64,000 bases of DNA from Chitinophagales bacterium (GCA_017303455.1 JAFLBM010000001.1:209449-273448), one strand, 5' to 3'; counted from the stretch's first letter, positions 33,796-42,730 are shown. Notes: a model not told the origin generated them from the sequence alone. Translations and numbers: made by a program.

Positions 33796-36700
33796 ATGGC
33801 TATGAGTGCTAAATACAGAGAATTTACCGGCTTAAACCTGCCTGCCTTTGAGCAGGAAATACTGGCTAACTGGACTGAAAAACAGGCTTTTGAAAAAAGT
33901 GTGTCCCTGCGGGATGGCGCTGTTCCCTTCGTGTTTTATGAGGGGCCGCCCAGCGCCAACGGAATGCCCGGTATTCACCACGTTATTTCAAGAACTCTGA
34001 AAGACCTGGTTTGCCGCTACAAGACTATGAAGGGTTTCCAGGTAAAACGCAAGGGCGGCTGGGATACCCATGGACTGCCGATTGAGCTGGGAGTAGAAAA
34101 AGAATTGGGCATTACTAAAGAAGATATTGGCAAGAAAATATCCGTTGAAGAGTACAATGCCAAATGCCGGGAAGCGGTACTGCGCTATAAAGACAAGTGG
34201 GATGAGATCACCAAAAAGATGGGTTATTGGGTGGACCTTAATGATCCCTATATCACCTTCAAGAACGAGTACATTGAAACACTCTGGTGGTTGCTGAGTG
34301 AGTTGTATAAAAAAGGCCTGTTGTATGAAAGTGTAAGCATCCAGCCATATTCACCTGCTGCAGGGACAGGATTGAGTTCACATGAACTGAACCAGCCGGG
34401 AACATACAAGGATGTAAAGGATACGAGTGTGGTGGCGATGTTTAAAGCCTCCCCAAACCCCTCCGCAGGAGGGGCTTATGAAAACCCCGGAATAAGTAAG
34501 ATTTTTTCCGCTGCGAAGGGTGAAGATGTTTTCTTTTTGGCCTGGACCACAACGCCCTGGACATTGCCTTCAAATCTTGGATTAACAGTTGGTGCCAATA
34601 TTGATTATGTATTGGTGAAAACATTTAATCCGTATTTATTTAATGAAATTAATGTAGTACTTGCAAAAGCTTTATTGCATAAATTTTTTAAAGCGGAAAC
34701 AGAGAATGGGAACTTCTCCGCATTCTCAGAAATGATAAAGAATCTTCAAACAGAAGGTTCTAAAATCCCCCCTGGGGGGGGTGGGGGGGCCGCTCCCTGG
34801 AAAGTGATGGCTGAATTTAAGGGTTCAGACATTGAGGGCTGTGAATACGAACAGTTGCTCCCTTACGAAGCCAATTCTTTAAAAGTTATTGAAGAACTTA
34901 CACCAGGTGCAAAACCATTCCGGGTATTGGTTGACAGTTTTGTTACCACAGAAGATGGTACCGGTATCGTTCATACGGCACCAGCTTTTGGTGCCGATGA
35001 CTTTAAAGTGGGCAAGAAATATAATATCGGTATACTGACGATGGTGGACCGGCAGGGGAAATTTGTAGATGGTCTCGGCGAATTCAGCAATCGGTATGTA
35101 AAGAATTATAAGGATGAAAAGGATTATGTTGACGTGAATGTTGACATATCCGTAAAACTGAAAAAAGAGAACCGGGCGTTTAAAGTAGAGAAATACGAAC
35201 ACAGTTACCCGCATTGCTGGAGAACGGATAAACCCGTTTTATACTACCCGCTGGATGCCTGGTTTATCAAAACCACAGCTATCAAGGACCGGATGGTGGA
35301 ATTAAATAAAACCATCAACTGGAAACCCAAATCAACCGGGGAAGGACGTTTTGGGAACTGGCTGGAGAATATGGTGGACTGGAACCTGAGCCGTTCAAGG
35401 TATTGGGGAACGCCGCTGCCGATATGGAAAACTGAGGATGGGGAGGAAGAAGTTTGCATCGGGAGCGTTGAAGAGTTAAGAGCCGGTGCAAAAAAGGCAG
35501 ACGAAGTATTGGGCTTAGTTCAAAGTTCAAAGCTCTCAGCCGATAACCTGGATTTACATAAGCCTTACGTAGATGAAATAATTCTTCTTAGCCCATCAGG
35601 CAAACCGATGAAACGGGTTCCCGACCTGATCGACGTTTGGTTTGATTCGGGTGCTATGCCTTATGCGCAATGGCATTTCCCGTTTGAGAATAAAGAAACG
35701 TTTGCCAAAAGTTTTCCGGCAGATTTTATAGCAGAAGGAGTTGACCAAACCAGGGGTTGGTTCTACACGCTACATGCTATCGGATGTTTGATTTATGACA
35801 GCCTTGATACAGAATTGAAAGATGTGCCTGCGTGGAATTCTAAAATCCACCCTGCGGGGGGTGGGGGGGCTGCCTATAAAACAGTGGTATCAAACGGGCT
35901 GGTGCTGGATAAGAACGGGAACAAAATGAGCAAACGCCTGGGCAACGTGGTGAACCCGTTTGAAACGATTGAGAAATTTGGTGCGGATGCCACCAGGTGG
36001 TACCTCATTACTAATGCATCACCCTGGGACAACCTGAAATTTGATATAGAAGGCATTAAAGAAGTGCAGCGAAAGTTCTTTGGTACTTTATACAATACCT
36101 ACCAGTTCTTCGCACTGTATTCTAATGTGGATGGTTTTGCTTTTAAAGAAGCTTATATCCCGGTCAAAGAAAGACCGGAGATCGATCGCTGGATACTTTC
36201 TTCCCTGAATACCGTGGTAAAGAAAGTGAATGAATACATGGACGATTATGAACCGACACAGGCAGGCCGTGTGATCGAAGATTTTGTGGATGAACACCTC
36301 AGCAACTGGTATGTTCGTCTTTGCCGCCGACGTTTCTGGAAGGGAGAGTATGAGCAGGATAAGATCTGTGCGTACCAGACTTTATATGAATGCCTGGAAA
36401 CAATCACCCGGTTAATTGCACCCATCTCTCCATTCTTCAGTGATGCGGTATTCCAGAACCTGAATGCAGTAACAGAAAGATTTAAAAATGCAGATGGTAC
36501 GAAAGTAGAATCTGTGCATCATGTGAGCTACCCTGATATTGATGCAACCCAAAATCCCCCAACGGGGGGGAGGGGGGCCATTGATGAATTACTGGAAGAA
36601 AGAATGCAACTGGCGCAGGATGCTTCCTCCCTGGTATTATCACTGCGCAAGAAAGTAAATATCAAAGTTCGCCAGCCCTTGCAAAAAGTGCTGATACCCG

Positions 36701-37332
36701 CCCTGAGTGCTTCCATGAAAGAGCAATTGCAAAAAGTGGAAGACCTGGTAAAAGCCGAGGTGAATGTAAAAGAGATCGAATACCTGAGCCCTGATAATAC
36801 ATTTATCAGTAAAAAGATAAAACCCAATTTTGTGGCCCTGGGTAAAAAACTGGGACCAAAGATGAAAGCTGTGTCGGCAGCACTGGCTCAATTCACACAA
36901 GAGGACATCGCATTGTTAGAAAAAGAGGGACAATATAATTTGCCAGTTGATGGCGAACCTGTAATATTACAAACTACTGATGTTGAGATCAGCAGCGAGG
37001 ATATCCCGGGCTGGACAGTGGCCAATAAAGGCAGTTTGACCGTGGCTCTGGATGTTACAATTACATCTGAATTAGAAGCTGAAGGCAATGCCCGTGAGTT
37101 TGTGAACAGGATCCAGAAGATCAGGAAGGACAGTGGTTTTGAACTGACGGACCGGGTAAGCCTGAAAGTAGCAGCCGCCAACGGAATGAAAGATTCGCTG
37201 GCTCAGTTTAAAGACTATATTTGCGCCGAAATTCTGGCGGATTCGCTGGATTTTGAAGCTGAGATACCCAATGGTATCCAGATTGATATTAACGATGTAT
37301 TGCTTAATGTGATTGTTTTAAAAAAAGGGTAA
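33796..37332 (+). CDS. ileS: Isoleucyl-tRNA synthetase with four in-frame palindromic insertions
   Basis: A class I tRNA synthetase that charges tRNA-Ile. The HIGH-type motif is PPSANGMPGIHH at 51-62 and the KMSKS loop is KMSKR at 710-714. The WTTTPWTLPSNL editing-domain segment lies near residue 250. The 1178 residues are somewhat long. Four segments coincide with GC-rich palindromic elements: 218-227 ([10 protein letters not shown]), 323-334 (KIPPGGGGGAAP), 683-693 (KIHPAGGGGAA) and 919-928 (QNPPTGGRGA). Two are in the editing domain, one lies 17 residues before KMSKS, and one is in the C-terminal region. All keep the frame. An alternative ATG is at 33802. The H1-DksA gene follows after 3 bp. 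Confidence 0.95.
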   Translation: MAMSAKYREFTGLNLPAFEQEILANWTEKQAFEKSVSLRDGAVPFVFYEGPPSANGMPGIHHVISRTLKDLVCRYKTMKGFQVKRKGGWDTHGLPIELGVEKELGITKEDIGKKISVEEYNAKCREAVLRYKDKWDEITKKMGYWVDLNDPYITFKNEYIETLWWLLSELYKKGLLYESVSIQPYSPAAGTGLSSHELNQPGTYKDVKDTSVVAMFKASPNPSAGGAYENPGISKIFSAAKGEDVFFLAWTTTPWTLPSNLGLTVGANIDYVLVKTFNPYLFNEINVVLAKALLHKFFKAETENGNFSAFSEMIKNLQTEGSKIPPGGGGGAAPWKVMAEFKGSDIEGCEYEQLLPYEANSLKVIEELTPGAKPFRVLVDSFVTTEDGTGIVHTAPAFGADDFKVGKKYNIGILTMVDRQGKFVDGLGEFSNRYVKNYKDEKDYVDVNVDISVKLKKENRAFKVEKYEHSYPHCWRTDKPVLYYPLDAWFIKTTAIKDRMVELNKTINWKPKSTGEGRFGNWLENMVDWNLSRSRYWGTPLPIWKTEDGEEEVCIGSVEELRAGAKKADEVLGLVQSSKLSADNLDLHKPYVDEIILLSPSGKPMKRVPDLIDVWFDSGAMPYAQWHFPFENKETFAKSFPADFIAEGVDQTRGWFYTLHAIGCLIYDSLDTELKDVPAWNSKIHPAGGGGAAYKTVVSNGLVLDKNGNKMSKRLGNVVNPFETIEKFGADATRWYLITNASPWDNLKFDIEGIKEVQRKFFGTLYNTYQFFALYSNVDGFAFKEAYIPVKERPEIDRWILSSLNTVVKKVNEYMDDYEPTQAGRVIEDFVDEHLSNWYVRLCRRRFWKGEYEQDKICAYQTLYECLETITRLIAPISPFFSDAVFQNLNAVTERFKNADGTKVESVHHVSYPDIDATQNPPTGGRGAIDELLEERMQLAQDASSLVLSLRKKVNIKVRQPLQKVLIPALSASMKEQLQKVEDLVKAEVNVKEIEYLSPDNTFISKKIKPNFVALGKKLGPKMKAVSAALAQFTQEDIALLEKEGQYNLPVDGEPVILQTTDVEISSEDIPGWTVANKGSLTVALDVTITSELEAEGNAREFVNRIQKIRKDSGFELTDRVSLKVAAANGMKDSLAQFKDYICAEILADSLDFEAEIPNGIQIDINDVLLNVIVLKKG
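34447..34474 (+). repeat. Palindromic element copy 1 in ileS (28-bp core)
   Basis: The stem CCCCTCC / GGAGGGG with a GCA loop (34458-34474) is preceded by GCCTCCCCAAA. Identical over 28 bp, in inverted orientation, to 63721-63748. It encodes [10 protein letters not shown]. Confidence 0.92.
34762..34791 (-). repeat. Palindromic element copy 2 in ileS
   Basis: AAAATCCCCCCTGGGG followed by GGGGTGGGGGGGCC. It is in the opposite orientation to copy 1 and encodes KIPPGGGGGAA. A TTCTAAAATCC start is shared with copy 3. Confidence 0.85.
35842..35871 (-). repeat. Palindromic element copy 3 in ileS
   Basis: AAAATCCACCCTGCGGGG followed by GGTGGGGGGGCT. Its reverse complement has the same order as copy 1 (C-rich leader, C-rich arm, GCA loop, G-rich arm), plus an ATTTT tail. 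It encodes KIHPAGGGGAA. Confidence 0.85.
36551..36579 (-). repeat. Palindromic element copy 4 in ileS
   Basis: AAAATCCCCCAACGGGGG followed by GGAGGGGGGCC. Same family, more degenerate. It encodes NPPTGGRGA. Confidence 0.8.
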
Positions 37333-37335
37333 ATC

Positions 37336-38199
37336 ATGGCAAGTAAAAAGAAACCGGCACCTAAAAAAGCCGCCAAACCTGCCCCTAAAAAAGCGGCTGC
37401 TAAAAAACCGGCCGCCAAGAAAACTGTGAAAAAATCTGCACCCGCCAAGCCGGCCGCTAAAAAGCCTGCACCGAAGCCTGTTGCCAAGAAGGCAGCAGCT
37501 GTTAAAAAACCTGCTGCTAAACCCGTAGCTGTAGCTAAGCCAGCTCCTGTTAAGCAACCGGCTAAACCAGTAACAATAACCAAGCCTGTAGAAAAAGTGG
37601 CGGAGAAACCTGCAGCACCTCCTGCTCCGGTGGTTAAAAAACCATCGGCAAATGATCCCAAATCGTTGGTATCGATCAAGCAGGTGGCCAAACCCGTTAT
37701 CAAAAAAGAACCACCGAAGCCGGTGAAAGTTGTTATACCGAAAACAACCACTAAGAGCTCGGTTAAATATGAACCCGAATTCACTAAATCTGTATTAGAC
37801 ACAACCCCTATGTACGATCAAAGTGCCCCCAGTATGCGCTACTCAGATGCCGACCTGGCAGAGTTCCGTGAGATCATTCAAAAGAAATTAGATGCTGCTA
37901 AAAAGGAACTGGCTTACCTGCATGGCCTGATCACCCGCCGTGATGAAGGTGGTGATGTGGATGAAGCCCGTTATATGACGATGGAGGATGGCAGTGTGAG
38001 TATGGAAAGAGAGCAACTGAGCCAGATGGCCAGCCGCCAGATCACTTTTATTGATCACCTGGAAAAAGCAATGATGCGCATCGAGAATAAGACCTATGGC
38101 ATCTGCCGTGTTACCGGGAAACTGATCGACAAGGCCCGTCTTCGTGCCGTGCCCCATGCCACTCTCAGTATTGAAGCGAAGCAGATGATGAATAAATAA
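37336..38199 (+). CDS. Histone-H1-like basic tail fused to a TraR/DksA-type domain
   Basis: A 287-residue fusion. Residues 1-~135 are a Lys/Ala/Pro-rich tail (KKPAAKK-type repeats) like bacterial histone-H1-like proteins. Residues ~168-287 are a DksA/TraR-type coiled-coil and C-terminal region (FREIIQKKLDAAKKELAYL, then YGICRVTGKLIDKARLRAVP). The zinc finger is degenerate: only C257 remains of the four cysteines, so zinc is not bound the usual way. Known DksA proteins bind the RNA polymerase secondary channel, and H1-like tails bind DNA; a nucleic acid-linked transcription role is inferred. It starts 3 bp after the ileS stop codon, so translation is coupled. It is followed by a strong terminator. 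Confidence 0.85.
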   Translation: MASKKKPAPKKAAKPAPKKAAAKKPAAKKTVKKSAPAKPAAKKPAPKPVAKKAAAVKKPAAKPVAVAKPAPVKQPAKPVTITKPVEKVAEKPAAPPAPVVKKPSANDPKSLVSIKQVAKPVIKKEPPKPVKVVIPKTTTKSSVKYEPEFTKSVLDTTPMYDQSAPSMRYSDADLAEFREIIQKKLDAAKKELAYLHGLITRRDEGGDVDEARYMTMEDGSVSMEREQLSQMASRQITFIDHLEKAMMRIENKTYGICRVTGKLIDKARLRAVPHATLSIEAKQMMNK

Positions 38200-38220
38200 T
38201 CAAACTGGCTACAATAAGAA

Positions 38221-38252
38221 AGCCCCGGATCATTTTGATCCGGGGCTTTTAT
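38221..38252 (+). terminator. Terminator of the ileS/H1-DksA operon
   Basis: A perfect stem AGCCCCGGATCA / TGATCCGGGGCT is followed by TTTT. Confidence 0.9.
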
Positions 38253-38273
38253 TTTCTCTTGTAAAACGGGTGG

Positions 38274-39029
38274 TTATTTTTTTTTCCGGGATCCGAGGAA
38301 TATTTGAAATCCCACTCCGATCATAAACCCATGGCTGGTAAATTTAGTAGTGGGCTCACTTTCTATGGTTTGCTCAATGCTGCCATTATTGCCATAATCT
38401 TTTAAGAGGGTTGTTTTGGATGTGTTTTTATTAAAAGAAAAAGTGTACCCTGCATAAAAATCAAGACCTGTATGCGGGTTTAATAGTTTTGTGAATCCTG
38501 CCGATAGTGTGGCATTGGTGAAAAATCCACCGGAAGATTTACCCGAATAAGTCTGTTTATAACTGCCCCCGATATCGCTGTTATAGATGAATCCTTCATT
38601 GCTTAAAGAGGACATGCCCACATTCAGGCTGAACTGGCCAAAAGGCAGTAAAGCGGAAGAATTACTGAAATAGCTGCGGGCAAAACCGCCAATACCAAAA
38701 TTAAAAGAGTTGGTCTTGTCTTTTTCATAAGTTGTTCCACCAGCTTCTTTCGTAAGCTTGCTGCTGGTGGGGTTGATATTAAGCGATACTCCTACGGCAG
38801 TATTATCAGTGATAAACCAGCCCAATGAAGGCTGAATAGCAAGCCCGAAATTGGTGGTTTTGGCGGTATAGCCGGTGGTTGGAGCCGGGTACGAAACATC
38901 AGCATTCCCGGAATTGAAAAATGCAGTTCCGACAGTGAGTCCAGTCACCCGGTTACCCTTCTTAAACTGGCCTGCTGAAACGACTGATGTGAAAAGGAAA
39001 AGAAGTAAAACAGGTAGTCTGAAAGACAT
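38274..39029 (-). CDS. Outer-membrane beta-barrel protein
   Basis: A 251-residue protein with signal peptide (MSFRLPVLLLFLFTSVVSAG), then GNRVTGLTVG and repeated alternating strands. It ends in FTSHGFMIGVGFQIFLGSRKKK. The layout fits an 8-10-stranded outer-membrane barrel (OmpA/porin-like family of Bacteroidota). I start it at 39029, because the longer frame from 39053 adds residues before the signal peptide and a -7 element TATATTTG (39051-39058, minus strand) sits just upstream. The function is not assigned. Confidence 0.75.
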   Translation of the reverse strand: MSFRLPVLLLFLFTSVVSAGQFKKGNRVTGLTVGTAFFNSGNADVSYPAPTTGYTAKTTNFGLAIQPSLGWFITDNTAVGVSLNINPTSSKLTKEAGGTTYEKDKTNSFNFGIGGFARSYFSNSSALLPFGQFSLNVGMSSLSNEGFIYNSDIGGSYKQTYSGKSSGGFFTNATLSAGFTKLLNPHTGLDFYAGYTFSFNKNTSKTTLLKDYGNNGSIEQTIESEPTTKFTSHGFMIGVGFQIFLGSRKKK

Positions 39030-39050
39030 GAGTTTGATTTTGAGTGTCAA

Positions 39051-39058
39051 CAAATATA
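39051..39058 (-). promoter_or_regulatory. -7 promoter element TATATTTG of the beta-barrel gene
   Basis: It matches TAnnTTTG on the minus strand, 21 nt before the ATG at 39029. The rest of the 195-bp intergenic region between this gene and the collagen-like gene shows no other clear signal. Confidence 0.45.
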
Positions 39059-39224
39059 GCCGTTAGCGATAAGCTGGCAAAAACACGCAACGCAGGAAAT
39101 TTTTTTAACGAAAACGATAAATGGTTGGACTTTTTTCCTTTACCTTTAAAACATCTTTGGGAAACGGTTAAATCCGTTTACATTTATACATTAAAGAAAC
39201 TAAATAACTGCCAAATCAAACGCT

Positions 39225-39851
39225 ATGAGAAAGTTCAGACTTCTTTCGCTTTTATTATTAGCTATTGCCTTTATTGCTGTTAACTGTACTAAAGAAGGTC
39301 CTGAAGGTCCTGCTGGTGCAACCGGTCCGCAGGGTCCCGCAGGTGGAACTGGTGGTACAGGCGCTACTGGCCCTGCCGGTCCGCAAGGCCCGCAAGGTCC
39401 TACTGGCCCCACTGGTCCGCAAGGCCCTGCTGGTACAGCTAATGTAATTTATTCTAACTGGACAAACTTCGGCACCAACCAAAGAGACACTGTATTGTTT
39501 GGTGTTAACTATAAATACATTTCTGCTGCTGTTACGTCAATTACTGCATCAGTAGTTGATAATGGGGTGGTATTGGCTTATATCAGAACGGTTGGGTTGC
39601 CTACCGAAGTGCAAACCTTACCTTCTTTCATCCCTGATAATGGCCTGTTATTTGAGCACAGACCTTATACGGGCAGGCTGGATATCAGGTGGTACAACCT
39701 GACGAATACAGGCGTTGCCCCATCAGCTGTTGGTTCAACTAACCAGTATCGTTGGGTCGTTATTCCGGGTGGTGTATTAGGTGGAAGGTCAATCAACCCA
39801 CGCACCATGACCTATGAAGAAGTTTGCGCTGCCTACAACATTCCGCAATAA
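39225..39851 (+). CDS. Collagen-like lipoprotein
   Basis: A 208-residue lipoprotein with lipobox AVNC (C21), then about 16 uninterrupted Gly-X-Y triplets (residues ~25-72: [12 protein letters not shown] and similar), which can form a collagen-like triple helix. A globular C-terminal domain of about 135 residues ([17 protein letters not shown] to the end) is unknown and may be the trimerisation or binding head. The protein should be anchored to the outer or inner membrane. The triplets are rich in Pro at X and Thr, Gln, Ala at Y. No hydroxyproline is needed in bacterial collagens. A strong terminator follows. Confidence 0.85.
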   Translation: MRKFRLLSLLLLAIAFIAVNCTKEGPEGPAGATGPQGPAGGTGGTGATGPAGPQGPQGPTGPTGPQGPAGTANVIYSNWTNFGTNQRDTVLFGVNYKYISAAVTSITASVVDNGVVLAYIRTVGLPTEVQTLPSFIPDNGLLFEHRPYTGRLDIRWYNLTNTGVAPSAVGSTNQYRWVVIPGGVLGGRSINPRTMTYEEVCAAYNIPQ

Positions 39852-39872
39852 ATTTCAAATCATTGCTATAGT

Positions 39873-39909
39873 AAATAAATCCACCTTGTACAGGTGGATT
39901 TATTTTTTT
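39873..39909 (+). terminator. Terminator of the collagen-like gene
   Basis: A perfect 14-bp stem AAATAAATCCACCT / AGGTGGATTTATTT is followed by T residues. Confidence 0.9.
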
Positions 39910-39952
39910 GGCCAATCTCATCTGGCTTAACTTGCGGGACTAAAATTCTGGA

Positions 39953-41299
39953 ATGAAAAAGCTCCTGTTATCAGCTGCTGTTTTTTTTACCCCGGCATTG
40001 CTCTTTGCACAACCTAAAATTATCTCAGGACCCATGCTGGGGCCTGTTGAACTGAAAGATGCAAAGATCTGGGTGGAGGTTTCACCACAAGTGAAATCTG
40101 TTTCCATACAGTATAACAAAAAAGGAGAGATCAAAACAAAGACAGTTGCTTATAAGGGACAATTAGGTAATGATTTCAACCCGGTTCAGTTCACAATCGG
40201 CGGATTAGATTATAATTCGGTTTACCAGTATAAAATTTTGATTGATGGAAAGGCCAGTGGTAAAACCGGGGAGTTTACTACCAAGGACCTCTGGCAATGG
40301 CGTAAACCGGCTCCTGATTTTAATTTCCTGGCTGGTAGTTGTGCCTATTTCAATCAGCCGGAAACCGATCGTCCCGGTAAACCTTATGGTGGTGATTCTT
40401 CCATCTTTGAAACCATGGCGAAAGAACGATCAGCATTCATGCTTTGGCTGGGTGATGCCTGGTACACAAGAGAAGTGGATTATTACAGTGAATGGGGATT
40501 ATGGAACAGGGCCAGCCACGACAGAGCGGTGCCGGTGTTACAAAATTTTTTGAAAGCCATGCCCCAATTAGCCACCTGGGATGATCATGACTATGGCCCC
40601 AATGATATCGGGTCCAATTATATCCTGAAGGAAGCCAGCAGGAAAGTATTTAATAGTTATTTCTGCAATCCTTCTTCCGGCGAAAACGGGCAGGGTATTT
40701 ACACCATGACGACCTGGGGTGATGCAGATATTTTTATTACTGATGACCGCTGGTGGCGCAGCGCAGACAGAACAAAAGACTCTGTGGATGGAAAACCAAA
40801 CCCTGAAAAAAGAATGCTGGGCAAACAACAAATGGAATGGCTGAAAAACTCATTGTTATACAGCAGTGCTACTTTTAAGATTATTACCGTCGGCAGCCAG
40901 GTACTGAACCCTGTTTCTCCGTTTGACAAATGGCGGGATTTCCCGGCTGAATATGATGAACTGATGAATTTTTTAAAGGAGTATAATGTAACAGGGGTGC
41001 TATTTCTCACTGGTGACAGGCATCATAGTGAGATTATTAAAGTGGAAAGGCCGGGAACTTACCCGTTGTATGATATTACTGTTTCCCCGCTTACTTCCGG
41101 CACCCATCAATTTGGAGATGCAGAAAAAAATAATCCTTACCGGGTCTTTGGATTGGCGGAGAAGCAGAATTATGGTAAATTTTCTTTTAGCGGACCAGGA
41201 GGTAACCGCAAACTGACAGTTGAGTTTTTAGGGATAAAAGGAGAGAAGCTCGGCGAGTGGTCTGTAAATGAAAAAGAGCTGAGAACAAGAGGTAACTAA
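39953..41299 (+). CDS. PhoD-like alkaline phosphatase family protein
   Basis: A 448-residue exported protein with signal peptide (cleavage near FAQPK), an N-terminal fibronectin-like domain (about 25-110) and a metallophosphatase core. Metal-site segments are AGSCAY (127-132), LGDAWY (166-171), WDDHDYGPND (209-218) and TGDRHHSE (~353-360). PhoD-like enzymes hydrolyse phosphodiesters or phosphomonoesters in the periplasm or outside the cell, using calcium and iron. The substrate is unknown. The gene stands alone; the YcxB-like gene follows after 52 bp. Confidence 0.88.
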   Translation: MKKLLLSAAVFFTPALLFAQPKIISGPMLGPVELKDAKIWVEVSPQVKSVSIQYNKKGEIKTKTVAYKGQLGNDFNPVQFTIGGLDYNSVYQYKILIDGKASGKTGEFTTKDLWQWRKPAPDFNFLAGSCAYFNQPETDRPGKPYGGDSSIFETMAKERSAFMLWLGDAWYTREVDYYSEWGLWNRASHDRAVPVLQNFLKAMPQLATWDDHDYGPNDIGSNYILKEASRKVFNSYFCNPSSGENGQGIYTMTTWGDADIFITDDRWWRSADRTKDSVDGKPNPEKRMLGKQQMEWLKNSLLYSSATFKIITVGSQVLNPVSPFDKWRDFPAEYDELMNFLKEYNVTGVLFLTGDRHHSEIIKVERPGTYPLYDITVSPLTSGTHQFGDAEKNNPYRVFGLAEKQNYGKFSFSGPGGNRKLTVEFLGIKGEKLGEWSVNEKELRTRGN

Positions 41300-41351
41300 T
41301 AAGTAGTTTGGTTGTTCAAATAATATTATCAATCAAGGTTAAGTTCTGATC

Positions 41352-41831
41352 ATGACAATTTATTTTCAATATGAGAAGGGCCAGGTAATGCAGGCCTTGC
41401 GCTATCACTTCATCAGCAGGCCGGAGATCCGCATTATGCTGATCGTTGTAAATGTATTTGCTATCGGCTCCATTACATTGTACGCCTTGAAAAAGATCAC
41501 TGCCATGGCTTTCCTGGTTGGCTCTTCCTTATGGATCGTATTAATGATCAGTTTCTGGTTTGTGCTGCCCATGATGGTTTACCGGAGGGCCGCAACATTT
41601 AAACACAGCTTTAGTATGAATTTTAGTGAAACAACGTTCACCTTAAGTCATGAGAACGGCAACAAGTCATGGCCCTGGGAAGCATTGAGCAGTTTTTTGG
41701 AAAGTCCCCATTTCTTTCATTTGTATTTTGACAGCCGTTCTTTTTTCCTGGTCCCTAAAAGCGGATGTATTGATAAGGCGGAAGTGAATGAACTGAGAAC
41801 ATTGCTGAAAGAAAAGATCAGGAAAAAATAA
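41352..41831 (+). CDS. YcxB-like membrane protein
   Basis: A 159-residue protein with two transmembrane segments (about 28-48 and 52-75) and a cytoplasmic C-terminal domain with the pattern FSMNFSETTFTLSHENGNKSWPWEALSSFLESPHFFHLYF. This is the YcxB-like arrangement, in which a helical hairpin precedes a PH-like fold. It is of unknown function in bacteria. It converges with the GNAT gene, with 20 bp between stop codons. Confidence 0.75.
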   Translation: MTIYFQYEKGQVMQALRYHFISRPEIRIMLIVVNVFAIGSITLYALKKITAMAFLVGSSLWIVLMISFWFVLPMMVYRRAATFKHSFSMNFSETTFTLSHENGNKSWPWEALSSFLESPHFFHLYFDSRSFFLVPKSGCIDKAEVNELRTLLKEKIRKK

Positions 41832-41851
41832 AAGTGTGTTCACGCACTGGC

Positions 41852-42280
41852 TTAGAGCCGTTTTTCCATCAGGTAATGAGGGATTGTCACTTCAGTAAAT
41901 TCATTGCCGACTACCCGGTAGCCCATTTTTTCATAAAAGCCGGTAGCATTTTTACGGGCATGCATACTGAGGATCTTGTACCCCCTGTCGCGGGCAATAT
42001 TTTCTGCAAAGGTCATTAAGGCTCTCCCGATTCCTTTTCCCTGGAGATCGTTTAATACAGCCATTTGACGAAGCCTTACTGTTGTGGGATTCTCTTCCAC
42101 CAACATACAGCAGGCCAGTATATCGTCTTCTTCAAAGGCACCAATTAACATATTTCCCTTCTCTTCTTCCAGTTCTTCAGGAGTAAAGCCAAGACCGAGC
42201 GGTTTGCGCAGTACATCGTCCCGCAACTTCACCATTTGACGATATTCGTAGCTGCCGTGATCAATTATTTTCAAAGCCAT
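41852..42280 (-). CDS. GNAT-family N-acetyltransferase
   Basis: A 142-residue acetyltransferase. The acetyl-CoA pyrophosphate-binding loop is QGKGIGRAL at 80-88, and the RLRQMAVLNDLQ strand before it and the ATGFYEKMGY helix after it are standard GNAT elements. Similar proteins are called ElaA- or YjcF-like, but the substrate cannot be read from the sequence. The gene stands alone; 213 bp separate it from acpP. That gap contains the acpP promoter, and I see nothing else in it. Confidence 0.85.
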   Translation of the reverse strand: MALKIIDHGSYEYRQMVKLRDDVLRKPLGLGFTPEELEEEKGNMLIGAFEEDDILACCMLVEENPTTVRLRQMAVLNDLQGKGIGRALMTFAENIARDRGYKILSMHARKNATGFYEKMGYRVVGNEFTEVTIPHYLMEKRL

Positions 42281-42440
42281 TTCAAAGCAGGTTGTTGATA
42301 GATTTTCAAATTACAAAGAACTTATTAGACAGCCAACGGCAGTTCGTTTAAATTTTTATTTCGGAAAATACGGAAAGCCGCTATTATGACCTCTTTTTCA
42401 GGGTTTTGGGCCAAAATGGGAAAAAAGAAGCTTTACGATG

Positions 42441-42467
42441 TTGATTTATCCAAAAAGTATATTTTTG
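42441..42467 (+). promoter_or_regulatory. Promoter of acpP (TTG -33, TATTTTTG -7)
   Basis: TTG at 42441-42443 and TATTTTTG at 42460-42467 are separated by 16 bp. The -7 element ends 26 nt before the ATG at 42494. This is the clearest two-box promoter in the window. Confidence 0.6.
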
Positions 42468-42493
42468 CACCCAATAACTAAACTATTACAGAC

Positions 42494-42730
42494 ATGTCAG
42501 ACATTGCATCAAGAGTTAAAAAGATCATCGTTGACAAATTAGGTGTTGACGAAGCAGAAGTAACCAATGAAGCTTCTTTCACCAATGACCTGGGAGCCGA
42601 TTCACTCGACACCGTTGAACTGATCATGGAATTCGAAAAAGAATTCAACATCTCCATTCCGGATGAGCAGGCAGAGACCATCACTACAGTTGGTCAGGCC
42701 GTGTCTTACCTGGAAGAGCATGCTAAATAA
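42494..42730 (+). CDS. acpP: Acyl carrier protein
   Basis: A 78-residue acyl carrier protein for type II fatty acid synthesis. The phosphopantetheine site is S37 in [10 protein letters not shown]. It is followed by fabF, the usual neighbour, after a region with a hairpin and a second promoter. Confidence 0.97.
   Translation: MSDIASRVKKIIVDKLGVDEAEVTNEASFTNDLGADSLDTVELIMEFEKEFNISIPDEQAETITTVGQAVSYLEEHAK

Noticed and set aside
34447..36579. CRISPR array or tandem repeat in ileS
   Set aside because: The copies are 300-1050 bp apart without regular spacing, are inverted relative to each other and lie within an intact coding frame.
37215..37802. Minus-strand ORF of 195 codons rich in Gly, Ala and Phe
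   Set aside because: It is the antisense of the Lys/Ala/Pro-rich tail of the H1-DksA gene. Low-complexity codons leave the opposite strand open.
39200..39412. Minus-strand ORF with GPxGPx-like repeats
   Set aside because: It mirrors the collagen-like Gly-X-Y codons on the other strand. The plus strand has the signal peptide and lipobox.
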